DNA of 35,064 nucleotides, from the NCBI GenBank assembly GCA_024275755.1, contig JAJRYN010000158.1:1-35064 (forward strand). The letters are read 5' to 3'. Positions 19,214-27,541 of this stretch are shown piece by piece; position 1 is the first letter of the stretch, and each line of letters starts with the position of its first letter. The stretch is from an archaeon (GTDB lineage: Archaea; Thermoplasmatota; E2; UBA202; JdFR-43). The notes under the pieces were generated by a model. The model was not told the DNA's origin, did no database searches, and was given only the letters and a program-made list of their open reading frames with translations. The position numbers were made by a program, and so were the translations under genes.

Positions 19214-21913
19214 TTATCCATTATTTACTGGCTGATAAGGGTTAAATGCTGGGTCTCCATACAATGTGAATTCATGGAGGCAAACATATTTCTTGTCCAT
19301 ATATTTTCCATATTCAAATCTTGCATTCGTGTTTGTATCTGTATCCGTATTACCTAATGGCGTATCCAGAGGAGGAGTCCAGAGGAATGTTGAGTTTGCA
19401 TCTTTCGGAAGATACTTGTTCTTTGCATTCTTCAACGCCATTCCAACTGTGCTATCATTCTGTATCAAATCGAGAACAAAGTCCTCTGCCACCACTGCAC
19501 CAAAGTGTGGCTCTGGATATTCTCCATTTATTAGCCGATTAAGCAAAGCTTTCACAAATCCTTTGGCTCCAAATCCCTTGAATATTAAACCTGGCTCTAA
19601 ATAGCCTGGATCTGCAGTAACACGAGTTGCGCCAATGTATGCATTTACACCTGCATGAAGATAGGCCTGACTCAGGCAATTTTCTGGAATCAATCCATCT
19701 GTTCTTCCTGTTATACAGCTCAAAACGAATATAACGCTTGGCCCGTAGTCCATGTTAACGACATATCTCACAGCATATGCTCCCTTGCTTGACAATCCGC
19801 TTGAAATGCCCAAGCCACCTAGGAAGCGGGAAAGCCATGTTATTGGCGGGAATCCTCTTGAATCCAGCAATACATCTCCAGATTCATACAGGTAATAGAT
19901 ACCATGATTGAAGACAAATATCAGATTGCTGTTCTCCTGATATTTTCCTCCCTTAACAACCCTGTCCCCACTGATAAATTCAACGAAACGTGGGAATGGG
20001 ATATTAAGGCGACTTGTATATTTAGCCAAATCTTCAAAGCCCTCGCGCTGTGAAGCAAGTAAATGTGTCCTCCTTACATTATATCCTCCTTTCTCCATAT
20101 CATGAGCTAGCCTTAAGTTAATAAGGAGGCTCTCTCCACTTGGCCATTTTGTTGGTTCTTTATGTCCTGTAATCATATTGGTTATGGTGGTGATTATTGG
20201 AATCCACTGGAATTCCAAGCCGGCACCAGTCTGAACAGTTGCATTGTTCTTCCAATCGCCAAGCTGCTGAATGATTTTGTCATAAAAGACGGTTCTTGCT
20301 ATTAGGGCTGAGCAATCTTCTGCATCATAACCAGTTACTCTGCCAACAGCATTTTCCATTTCTGGCCAGTATGTGAATGAATTATTCTCAACATCATTTG
20401 GCTTTGGATCTATATCACCATAGATAAAATCACTTGGAAGTAGCACACCAATAATATTATCGCTGTCTGGATTGTAATAATAATACATTGGCACCATCGT
20501 TGGATCAGCCATTATTGCAATATAAATTGGATTGTTTCTGTAATGCCTCCATAATGCTTCTGTATCATCAGCAGAAATATTTGCAATTTTTGCAAGCAAC
20601 CTGTTGAGCTGTTCATGTATCTTCATAACGTGCTCATTGCATGGATCAACTAATGCTTCATTGGTTGATGGATATACCACGCCTTCTATGCCTATGCTTT
20701 CATTACCAGCAAATGCAAATTCTGGCTTTGCAAATACAATGCCACGATGATAGGCTGTCAGATAAGGTGCCATGCTGGAAAGATTGTTCATTAATGGCTC
20801 CAGGGGTGAGTCAACTTCTTCCACCTTTATTTTCAATCTGTATTTTCCATTCAGAGTTGAAACCCATCTTCCTAGGACTTGTGTAACATATTTTCCTGGC
20901 TTGTTATATATTATTGTTTCGACATGAACTTTGTCAACAACAATGTCTCCGTTCTCTACTTCTGGTATACCAGCTGCTGTGGATGTATAAACATAAACTT
21001 CGTCATCCGGATTGAATATGAGCAGAATCAAATCATCTCCAAGCTCGCTCACGTGCTCAGAATTTTCATTTATCAAATCTATTTTGAGGCGGGCGTATTC
21101 ATAGTCCTCTGGAATAACAAATGTATTTATGCTGAATAATCCGCTCAGCAGAGCATTTACAGTTTGAGCAGGAAGAATGTTGATTGAAGCTGTTTCATTC
21201 TCAAATTCATATTCTGTTTCATTCAACACCCTAACCTTTGTTACATCCAACGGGTTGGTAATTGTTACATAATCTATATCTCCAAATTTATTTTTAACAA
21301 GCTCGATAACAAAATCATTTATTTCCTCAACACTGTCAAACCTCCATGTCATTTCATGTCCTTCTAAATTGCCACATATAAAGGTATATTTCACTCCCAG
21401 CTTTTTAAGAATGCTTCTCACATTATTTGTATCATTTGTTACAAAAATCGGTATATTCAGATAGCTGGCAATAGGAGCAGCAACTATACCAAGTTCATAC
21501 CCACGCTGGCTATTTTCTATGAGCAAGGCTGCATCGCTCTTCTTCCATGCCTCGCTGAGCTCAATGGATACATTTTCTGGCGAGCCTCCTCTTATTTCTT
21601 TATATGAAGCAGGATAAAAATCAATGAATCTTTCAACTGGTTTCGATGGATTATCAAAATTTTCTACAAGCAATGGTTCAACATGCTGACCCTCTTCATC
21701 ATAATACAATGCTACAGGAGTAGCTATCACTGCATAAAATGGATTTTCCTCACTTACAATTACTGGCGTTGCTCCATAGTTCCTTTCCGACTTTATTTTA
21801 TCGATGGTTTCCATGCTGAATCCACTTACTTCCGTAAACTTCTCAACACAACCAGTTAATACAGGCAAAGAAATCGCTAACACTACCAGTATTGCCAACT
21901 TTTTCCTTTCCAT
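19214..21913 (-). CDS. Lipoprotein with CWB2-like segment and C25 (gingipain)-like peptidase domain
   Basis: Start MERKKLAILVVLAISLPVLTGCVEK gives a lipobox LTGC. CWB2-like AAPIASYLNIPIFVTNDTNNVRSILKKLGVKYTFICGN. C25-like FNHG...VIFVLSCITGRTDG...GVNAYIGATRV...LYGDPAFNPY. The track start at 22225 overlaps the divergent gene. Confidence 0.75.
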   Translation of the reverse strand: MERKKLAILVVLAISLPVLTGCVEKFTEVSGFSMETIDKIKSERNYGATPVIVSEENPFYAVIATPVALYYDEEGQHVEPLLVENFDNPSKPVERFIDFYPASYKEIRGGSPENVSIELSEAWKKSDAALLIENSQRGYELGIVAAPIASYLNIPIFVTNDTNNVRSILKKLGVKYTFICGNLEGHEMTWRFDSVEEINDFVIELVKNKFGDIDYVTITNPLDVTKVRVLNETEYEFENETASINILPAQTVNALLSGLFSINTFVIPEDYEYARLKIDLINENSEHVSELGDDLILLIFNPDDEVYVYTSTAAGIPEVENGDIVVDKVHVETIIYNKPGKYVTQVLGRWVSTLNGKYRLKIKVEEVDSPLEPLMNNLSSMAPYLTAYHRGIVFAKPEFAFAGNESIGIEGVVYPSTNEALVDPCNEHVMKIHEQLNRLLAKIANISADDTEALWRHYRNNPIYIAIMADPTMVPMYYYYNPDSDNIIGVLLPSDFIYGDIDPKPNDVENNSFTYWPEMENAVGRVTGYDAEDCSALIARTVFYDKIIQQLGDWKNNATVQTGAGLEFQWIPIITTITNMITGHKEPTKWPSGESLLINLRLAHDMEKGGYNVRRTHLLASQREGFEDLAKYTSRLNIPFPRFVEFISGDRVVKGGKYQENSNLIFVFNHGIYYLYESGDVLLDSRGFPPITWLSRFLGGLGISSGLSSKGAYAVRYVVNMDYGPSVIFVLSCITGRTDGLIPENCLSQAYLHAGVNAYIGATRVTADPGYLEPGLIFKGFGAKGFVKALLNRLINGEYPEPHFGAVVAEDFVLDLIQNDSTVGMALKNAKNKYLPKDANSTFLWTPPLDTPLGNTDTDTNTNARFEYGKYMDKKYVCLHEFTLYGDPAFNPYQPVNNG

Positions 21914-21934
21914 ACCTATCCCTCTTAATATGTT

Positions 21935-22825
21935 ATGCCATTCATGCCTATAATAATTTCGCTCAAAAACAAGAGCAAAGGAAGGAATGAAAGGGGTGTG
22001 GTGTACATTCATGCCTCTAGAGGATGCAAAAGGGGATGCCCTTTTTGTGGTGTATGGAAAATTGAACCAAAATTTATACCAGAAAAGAGTGTCAAGCACA
22101 AGATTAAATATAAAAAAATAGTATTTTACGATAACAACCTTTTGATGAACCCGTATATTGAAGATATATTGCAAGAACTTATTGAACTTAAAAAAGAAAA
22201 AAAGATAACTTGGTGCGAGAGTCAAAGTGGTTTCGATGGTAGGGTTTTACTTGAGAAACCCCATCTTGCCAAAATGATTAAGGAAGCAGGTTTTAGATAC
22301 CCAAGAATTGCATGGGATTGGGAATATAAACAGCATCCAATAATTAAAAAGCAAATAGACCTTCTTAAGGCAGCTGGTTATTCTTCTAAAGAGATATTCG
22401 TGTTTATGTTGTATAACTGGGAAATACCTTTTGAGGAGATGGAAAAAAAGAGAATAAAATGTTGGGAATGGAAGGTCCAAATCGCTGATTGTAGATATAG
22501 GCCCTTAGACCAACTATTTGATAACTATAATCCACGAATTATAGGGCAAACTAAAGAGGAGTATTACATTCATGAGAAAGCGGGTTGGACCGATGCACTT
22601 GTTAAACAATTCAGAAAAAATGTAAGGGAACAAAACATTTGTGTGAGGCACGGTTTTCCCTTTTATTCCAGAAGTTTCGAACACAAAAAATTTGGTAAGG
22701 AAATTAGGAAAAAGGTGAAGGAATTAAAAAATATCAAAGATAAAATAAAATTCCTCGAAAGTATCGGGGCTGAATATTGGATACCTAACCGTATTAGATA
22801 TCCACGGAGTAATAGTCTCTCATAA
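21935..22825 (+). CDS. Radical SAM protein, possibly 5'-truncated
   Basis: YIHASRGCKRGCPFCGVWKIEP (CxxxCxxC) and KIVFYDNNLLMNPYIEDILQELIELKKEKKITWCESQSGFDGRVL. Begins only about 20 aa before the SAM core. Confidence 0.75.
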   Translation: MPFMPIIISLKNKSKGRNERGVVYIHASRGCKRGCPFCGVWKIEPKFIPEKSVKHKIKYKKIVFYDNNLLMNPYIEDILQELIELKKEKKITWCESQSGFDGRVLLEKPHLAKMIKEAGFRYPRIAWDWEYKQHPIIKKQIDLLKAAGYSSKEIFVFMLYNWEIPFEEMEKKRIKCWEWKVQIADCRYRPLDQLFDNYNPRIIGQTKEEYYIHEKAGWTDALVKQFRKNVREQNICVRHGFPFYSRSFEHKKFGKEIRKKVKELKNIKDKIKFLESIGAEYWIPNRIRYPRSNSLS

Positions 22826-23003
22826 AAAATTTTTGATTTATTCTTCACTCTATCCTCGGTTTCAGTATCGTCCCCAGATATGCCTTCCTTAACTCTTCTT
22901 TATTTATGTGATATATATTGCCTCATTTCTCGCATTGCTTTACAGCTTCTCACCCTTGTTCTATTCTTCCTTCCGCCTTGTCAAAAATTAAGTAATGAAA
23001 AAG

Positions 23004-23798
23004 CTATTCTTTTTTCATGATTATATTTCCCTCTGTCTTTATTTTTTCTTGTTTTTCTAATTTTTGGGCTAATTTTTTGATCCAGTTTTCATCTTGCTGC
23101 ATTTCTTTTGCGAGTTCCTCTATGGTATAACTCCTGCGATTTATCTTTTCTAAAATTAAAGAAATGGCAGCATCTTCTTCCGCCATTTTTTCTATTTCTT
23201 TTATATTTGGCACAACGATTCCATAATCCTCCTGCAACCTCATTAACCTTTGAAAAAGATATGCAATCCAGGCAATGTTGGAATTTTCACTCTGCCATTT
23301 TATTTCCTCTTTTATCACTTCAAAATCTAATCCCTGCAAGTAAAGAATGTGCATATCTTCCAAATCTCTTTCTCTTTCTGTTATACCTTTGAATAAGAAT
23401 ATATCTTCCTTTGATAGAAGAAAAAGTTTTAGATTTTTAAAATCAAACTGCATTTCTCTGCATCTACTCATCATATGAGGAGATAAAATTAAGCCATGAC
23501 AGACAACTTTTATGAATACATCCCATCTAAAACCATCTTTATTTTCCATTACCAATCTTGATCCCATTTTCTGGTATAGTGGCAAATATTTTTCTTTATA
23601 TCCACACTTCAACAATACATCTTTAAGAATTGCCAGCTCTTTTTCTTCGTTCAAAATAATATCTATGTCTCTTGTTGCATCTTTTAGGCCGAGTAAACTC
23701 ATATTTCCTCCACCAATCAAGTATAGTTTGATTTGCTTATCTATGGCGTTATCGATTTTCTTCAACTCTTTATGGATATATTCTTTTCCAAAACTCAT
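23004..23798 (-). CDS. Nucleotidyltransferase-fold protein (AbiEii/DUF6036-like), putative toxin
   Basis: IKLYLIGGGNMSLLGLKDATRDIDIILNEEKEL matches the GG...DxD pattern of MNT/AbiEii-type nucleotidyltransferases. ATGA overlap with the upstream gene. Confidence 0.65.
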   Translation of the reverse strand: MSFGKEYIHKELKKIDNAIDKQIKLYLIGGGNMSLLGLKDATRDIDIILNEEKELAILKDVLLKCGYKEKYLPLYQKMGSRLVMENKDGFRWDVFIKVVCHGLILSPHMMSRCREMQFDFKNLKLFLLSKEDIFLFKGITERERDLEDMHILYLQGLDFEVIKEEIKWQSENSNIAWIAYLFQRLMRLQEDYGIVVPNIKEIEKMAEEDAAISLILEKINRRSYTIEELAKEMQQDENWIKKLAQKLEKQEKIKTEGNIIMKKE

Positions 23799-24688
23799 TT
23801 TATCACCGCATATTCTTTCAAAAGTTCATTATATTCTTCTCTGTTAGGGAAGTCATCAAAATCTTGTTTTTCATCAACATATTTTATTATTTTCGCGGCC
23901 TTCTCTTCCATTTTATATATTTTGGCTATTCTCATCAAGTCTTTTGGCTTTGTTTTTTGATATAAAAGACAGGCATAAGCAATATTTGTTTTGCTATCTG
24001 GTTCGATCAAAACAGTATGGATAATTATATCAGAAATTGTTATATCTCTTCTGGAATAGAAATAATAGTTATACGATGGCATGAAGAGTAAGCCAAAATT
24101 TTTGAAAGCAGATATAGCTGTTAAATGATAATTTTTTTCCTTTATTTCCTTATGAGTTTTTATTAAAAATTCCGGACCCTGTTCCCATATCAAAATTGCC
24201 CCCTCGTCCACTTTTGCCATCTCCATCCTATTCAAAAAACTCTGAAACTCAAAAACGAATGCCCTTAGTATCCTGTGATGCGGATTTATTTTATAGCCAT
24301 TCTTTTTGATCAGGATTCCATATCTCAAAAAATCTTTTATGGCATTGTAAACTGTCTGGCAACTAACTCCAATTATCTTAGCTATAACGGATGATTCATT
24401 TTCTATTACAGAAAGCATTGCTATCCTTCTTTGAGTTAACAATTTCTCGACAGGTAAAGTCGGATATTCCTTGAGAAAATTAAAGAATAGAGAAGCATGC
24501 TTTGTATTTCCCATTTTCAAAAAAATTCTTTTGTTATGTCTTTCTCTGATTATAAAGCCCAGTCTTTCCAAATTCTTCATGGCAACAGATACTTTTCCCT
24601 TGCTTATCTTTACCTTTTCCACAATATCTTTTAAGGCGTCGCCTTCGTTGAAGTTACGAAGAATTTTTAATTCAGTTTTCCCAAGCAT
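23795..24688 (-). CDS. Winged-helix DNA-binding protein, putative partner antitoxin/regulator of the NTase
   Basis: ELKILRNFNEGDALKDIVEKVKISKGKVSVAMKNLERLGFIIRERHNKRIFLKM (wHTH) plus a second HTH-like SSVIAKIIGVSCQTVYNAIKDFLRYGILIKKNGYKINP. Confidence 0.65.
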   Translation of the reverse strand: MLGKTELKILRNFNEGDALKDIVEKVKISKGKVSVAMKNLERLGFIIRERHNKRIFLKMGNTKHASLFFNFLKEYPTLPVEKLLTQRRIAMLSVIENESSVIAKIIGVSCQTVYNAIKDFLRYGILIKKNGYKINPHHRILRAFVFEFQSFLNRMEMAKVDEGAILIWEQGPEFLIKTHKEIKEKNYHLTAISAFKNFGLLFMPSYNYYFYSRRDITISDIIIHTVLIEPDSKTNIAYACLLYQKTKPKDLMRIAKIYKMEEKAAKIIKYVDEKQDFDDFPNREEYNELLKEYAVIK

Positions 24689-24697
24689 TCAAAAATA

Positions 24698-24725
24698 AGG
24701 GAACTCATTTATATATAAGTTTCCT
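24698..24725 (-). promoter_or_regulatory. Promoter with imperfect dyad straddling the TATA box of the wHTH/NTase operon
   Basis: AGGGAACT (24698-24705) and AGTTTCCT (24718-24725), 7/8 complementary, flanking TTATATATAA roughly 21-30 nt upstream of the ATG at 24688. Confidence 0.55.
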
Positions 24726-24756
24726 TTTATTTGAAAATTTGCATGGTACATCATCT

Positions 24757-25824
24757 TCACTTATACCTCAGCAATGCTGCAACATGCCCGAGGTTTTTTA
24801 TTTCATCGCCGGAGATAAATTCCACTTTTGCATCTGTTCGTTCGGCAAATTCTATGATTTCTTCAATGACGTCTGCCTCTGAAGTTTTTCCATGGCAGTA
24901 TGGGCATTCCTTTGCTGTTCCTTTTCCCACTGCCTGACAATTCTCGCAGATCCATCCTCTGAGTTTGTAGCCTTTTTCTACCAGCAACAATTCTATCTGC
25001 CCATTTCTTGCTGCTTCAATGATATCATCTACACCACAAACTCCTAAGCCATCTCTCAAAATTTCTTTTTTCAAATGCTGCATCGTATCTTTTTTCTCTT
25101 CCATTTCTTTTTCAGCCATCACTGCCATGGATTCTTCAAATAAATCATGTTCATCTTCTATGTCAACATCTATGGTATCGACAAGCTTTTCCTGCAAACT
25201 TTTTGGCAGCATTGACTTAAATTCATATTTAGCCTGGCCGGGTCCAGCTATTATGATGTTTGCATTGGCATACTTCTGCAGCTCCTCCATCACTTCCACA
25301 AAAAACGCGTGTATGCTTCCTTTTCTCAGCCTCTGAAACCTTGCCTGAGACCATCCCCCTTTCTTGTGTTTATTCATAATGTATGCTGACAGCCTTTTCT
25401 TCTCTGTTATCTTGCCACATGAAATAGAGAAAATTTTTGCGTGATTTGTATTGAGCAAAACAAGAGTGAATGACTCCCATGTATCTGTCAGTTCAACCAA
25501 AGGGCGAATGTAGGGTGAGGAATCAACAACAAGAAGATTTTTTATTTTCACAGGGATATCAACAACTTTGAAATATGCATGCTTGTGAGAAGCAAATATG
25601 GCAACATTACCAGCATGCTTCTTTCCCAAAAATTCTTTTATTTCTTCCATCGTCTTCACAAAATTATCCAGCTCCTCTCCTTTTAAAACAGCCATAACTG
25701 CTTTCTCTCTTCTATAAATAAATTTCCTATCCTTTCCATCAAAATAAAGGCTAACAAATGTATCCATGCTCTCCTCATCATATATGGAGGAAAGCTCCTT
25801 TATCGCTTCATCACATAATTCCAT
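24757..25824 (-). CDS. eRF1-family paralog (Vms1/ANKZF1- or baeRF-like peptidyl-tRNA hydrolase) with zinc ribbon
   Basis: MNKHKKGGWSQARFQRLRKGSIHAFFVEVMEEL in place of the canonical GGQ loop; zinc ribbon CENCQAVGKGTAKECPYC. Confidence 0.75.
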   Translation of the reverse strand: MELCDEAIKELSSIYDEESMDTFVSLYFDGKDRKFIYRREKAVMAVLKGEELDNFVKTMEEIKEFLGKKHAGNVAIFASHKHAYFKVVDIPVKIKNLLVVDSSPYIRPLVELTDTWESFTLVLLNTNHAKIFSISCGKITEKKRLSAYIMNKHKKGGWSQARFQRLRKGSIHAFFVEVMEELQKYANANIIIAGPGQAKYEFKSMLPKSLQEKLVDTIDVDIEDEHDLFEESMAVMAEKEMEEKKDTMQHLKKEILRDGLGVCGVDDIIEAARNGQIELLLVEKGYKLRGWICENCQAVGKGTAKECPYCHGKTSEADVIEEIIEFAERTDAKVEFISGDEIKNLGHVAALLRYK

Positions 25825-25858
25825 GTTTCAGTAATGGATGCCCCTTCTTAACTTTATT

Positions 25859-26085
25859 GAATGAAAATGGAATGTGGTTGCTGCTGTAGCATTTTGTATG
25901 AATGCAAGCTCAGTGAATGATATGAAAAGAATGTGTTGTGTGCATTTCATAATGAAGGAAAAATGTTGTGCTGTAACCATCTTCATTTGGAGTTTGCTGC
26001 TGCAACAGTCATTTTTCATTCATGATATTGAAAGAGTATGATGCAGTTGGCAGATTCAGATGAAAAATAATGCTGCTGCCACCGA
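25859..26085. repeat. Degenerate repeat cluster, left of the feoA-like gene (mostly minus orientation)
   Basis: Recurring TGAAAA(G)(G)AATG-TGTTG-type blocks, e.g. AATGAAAATGGAATGTGGTTGCTGCTG, ATGATATGAAAAGAATGTGTTGTG, AATGAAGGAAAAATGTTGTGCTG. Confidence 0.5.
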
Positions 26086-26152
26086 AAACTTTATAAATGG
26101 TTTTAACCCCTCCCCTGGTTTATATAGTCTCATTGCTTTATTATACAAGCAG

Positions 26153-26214
26153 GAAAGGCCTGCATGTATATAAAGCGCCCTGGGGTGGGCACATGCAGGC
26201 TTGGTTTGCCTTTC
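26153..26214 (+). other. Strong stem-loop / candidate structured element upstream of the feoA-like gene
   Basis: AGGCCTGCATGT (26156-26167) pairs with ACATGCAGGCTT (26191-26202) with one G-U; inner GCCC/GGGC; alternative outer arms GAAAGGC (26153) / GCCTTTC (26208). Confidence 0.5.
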
Positions 26215-26275
26215 ATTTCCCCTCCCCCTCCCTCCTTTTTTTATGAAAGTTTTTTAATGCCTTTTTTCTTTCTCA

Positions 26276-26509
26276 ATGATGATTTCTCTGGCAGCATTGC
26301 AGGAAGGCAAAAAGGCAAGAATAACAAAAATTGTAGGTGGCTTCGGATTCATAAGGAATTTGAGGGCGAGAGGAATAAGAGAGGGAAAGGTTGTTGAGAT
26401 TGTGGCAAAGCATCCTTTGGGAGGACCCATAGTCATAACCATTGATGGAAGAGAAACGACAATAGGCAGAGGAATGGCAGAAAAAATAATTGTGGAAGAG
26501 ATTGAATAA
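26276..26509 (+). CDS. feoA: FeoA-domain protein
   Basis: MMISLAALQEGKKARITKIVGGFGFIRNLRARGIREGKVVEIVAKHPLGGPIVITIDGRETTIGRGMAEKIIVEEIE. Confidence 0.9.
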   Translation: MMISLAALQEGKKARITKIVGGFGFIRNLRARGIREGKVVEIVAKHPLGGPIVITIDGRETTIGRGMAEKIIVEEIE

Positions 26510-26512
26510 AGG

Positions 26513-26855
26513 CTTATGAAAAGAAATGCTACTGCAATTTTTTCATACTCATGAAAGAGAATTTGTTGCAACATCCATTTTTTTCATTGGTTTTTTCTTT
26601 TCATTAACTCATAAAAGAGAAAAGGCACAACAACATTCTTTTCATTTGTCTTTCTTTTTGCTCATGAAGAGAATTTGCCATGACACCATCCTTTTCATTG
26701 GTTCTTTCATTAACTCATGAAAGAAAAAGAAAGAAGATATGTCACAATAGCATCCCATGAGCTCATGAAAGGATTCTACCACAACATCCATCTCTTTCAT
26801 TATTTCTTTATTCATGAGATGGAATAAGCCAACAAAACACCCATTTCATTTTTTA
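26513..26855 (+). repeat. Degenerate tandem repeat array (about 7 units, ~35-60 bp spacing), right of the feoA-like gene
   Basis: Unit starts near 26513, 26548, 26608, 26661, 26714, 26762, 26812. Consensus-like CTCATGAAAGAGAAT..(A)CAACA.CATCC.TTTTCATTgg. Confidence 0.65.
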
Positions 26856-26917
26856 TTTATACCTTATTTGTTCACATTAGCAACTTATTTAAACACTGGC
26901 TATTATATGATTGCAAA

Positions 26918-27541
26918 ATGAAAGTTCCTCGGTGGAAGAAAGCTGAGTTTGAAGAAATAGAATATGAGCCAAAGAGCATAAGAGAATTATTAAAAGAAAT
27001 GAAGAATATCAGCGAGTTGATAGTAGACTTAGCCTATTCTGCCATTCTTTTCAACAATAAAGAGATAGCTGAAGAAGTGAAATATCTGGAAGTAAGAATG
27101 GATAAGCTCAACTACGAAATAAGAATAATGGCTATGCTGGCAGCGAGAAATGCTGAAGATGCAGAGAAAATGGCGGGAGTGCTTCAAATTGCTCAGGCAG
27201 CAGATACAATATCAAATGCCGCCGCCGACATGGTAAAACTGCTTGCATACAAGCTTGATCACCCCATACTGCCTCATTTAATAAAAGAATCAGATGAAAT
27301 TATAAGGAAAATAAGCGTTGATGAAAATTCTGCTGCGTGCGGAAAAACAATAAGCGAGCTGAAAATTTCCTCTGAGACAGGAGTGAGAATACTTGCAATA
27401 AGAAGAAAGGACAGATGGATTTATGGACCAAAGGGAAATGTAAGGCTGAGAAAGGGGGATATTTTAATATGCATTGGGCCAGAAGAAGGTATAAAGCATC
27501 TTAATAGGCTTCTGAAAGGAGAAATAGAGGTGCTTGAATGA
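26918..27541 (+). CDS. PhoU-like helical domain plus TrkA_C (RCK_C) protein
   Basis: KNISELIVDLAYSAILFNNKEIAEEVKYLEVRMDKL... then ISELKISSETGVRILAIRRKDRWIYGPKGNVRLRKGDILICIGPEEGI. Confidence 0.85.
   Translation: MKVPRWKKAEFEEIEYEPKSIRELLKEMKNISELIVDLAYSAILFNNKEIAEEVKYLEVRMDKLNYEIRIMAMLAARNAEDAEKMAGVLQIAQAADTISNAAADMVKLLAYKLDHPILPHLIKESDEIIRKISVDENSAACGKTISELKISSETGVRILAIRRKDRWIYGPKGNVRLRKGDILICIGPEEGIKHLNRLLKGEIEVLE

Noticed and set aside
21914-22225. N-terminal extension of the C25-like lipoprotein ORF
   Set aside because: A clean lipoprotein signal peptide starts at 21913; the extension would be antisense to the radical SAM ORF.
26513-26855. Possible CRISPR array downstream of feoA
   Set aside because: Units are degenerate, spacing varies (35-60 bp), there is no constant repeat with unique spacers, and no cas genes are nearby.
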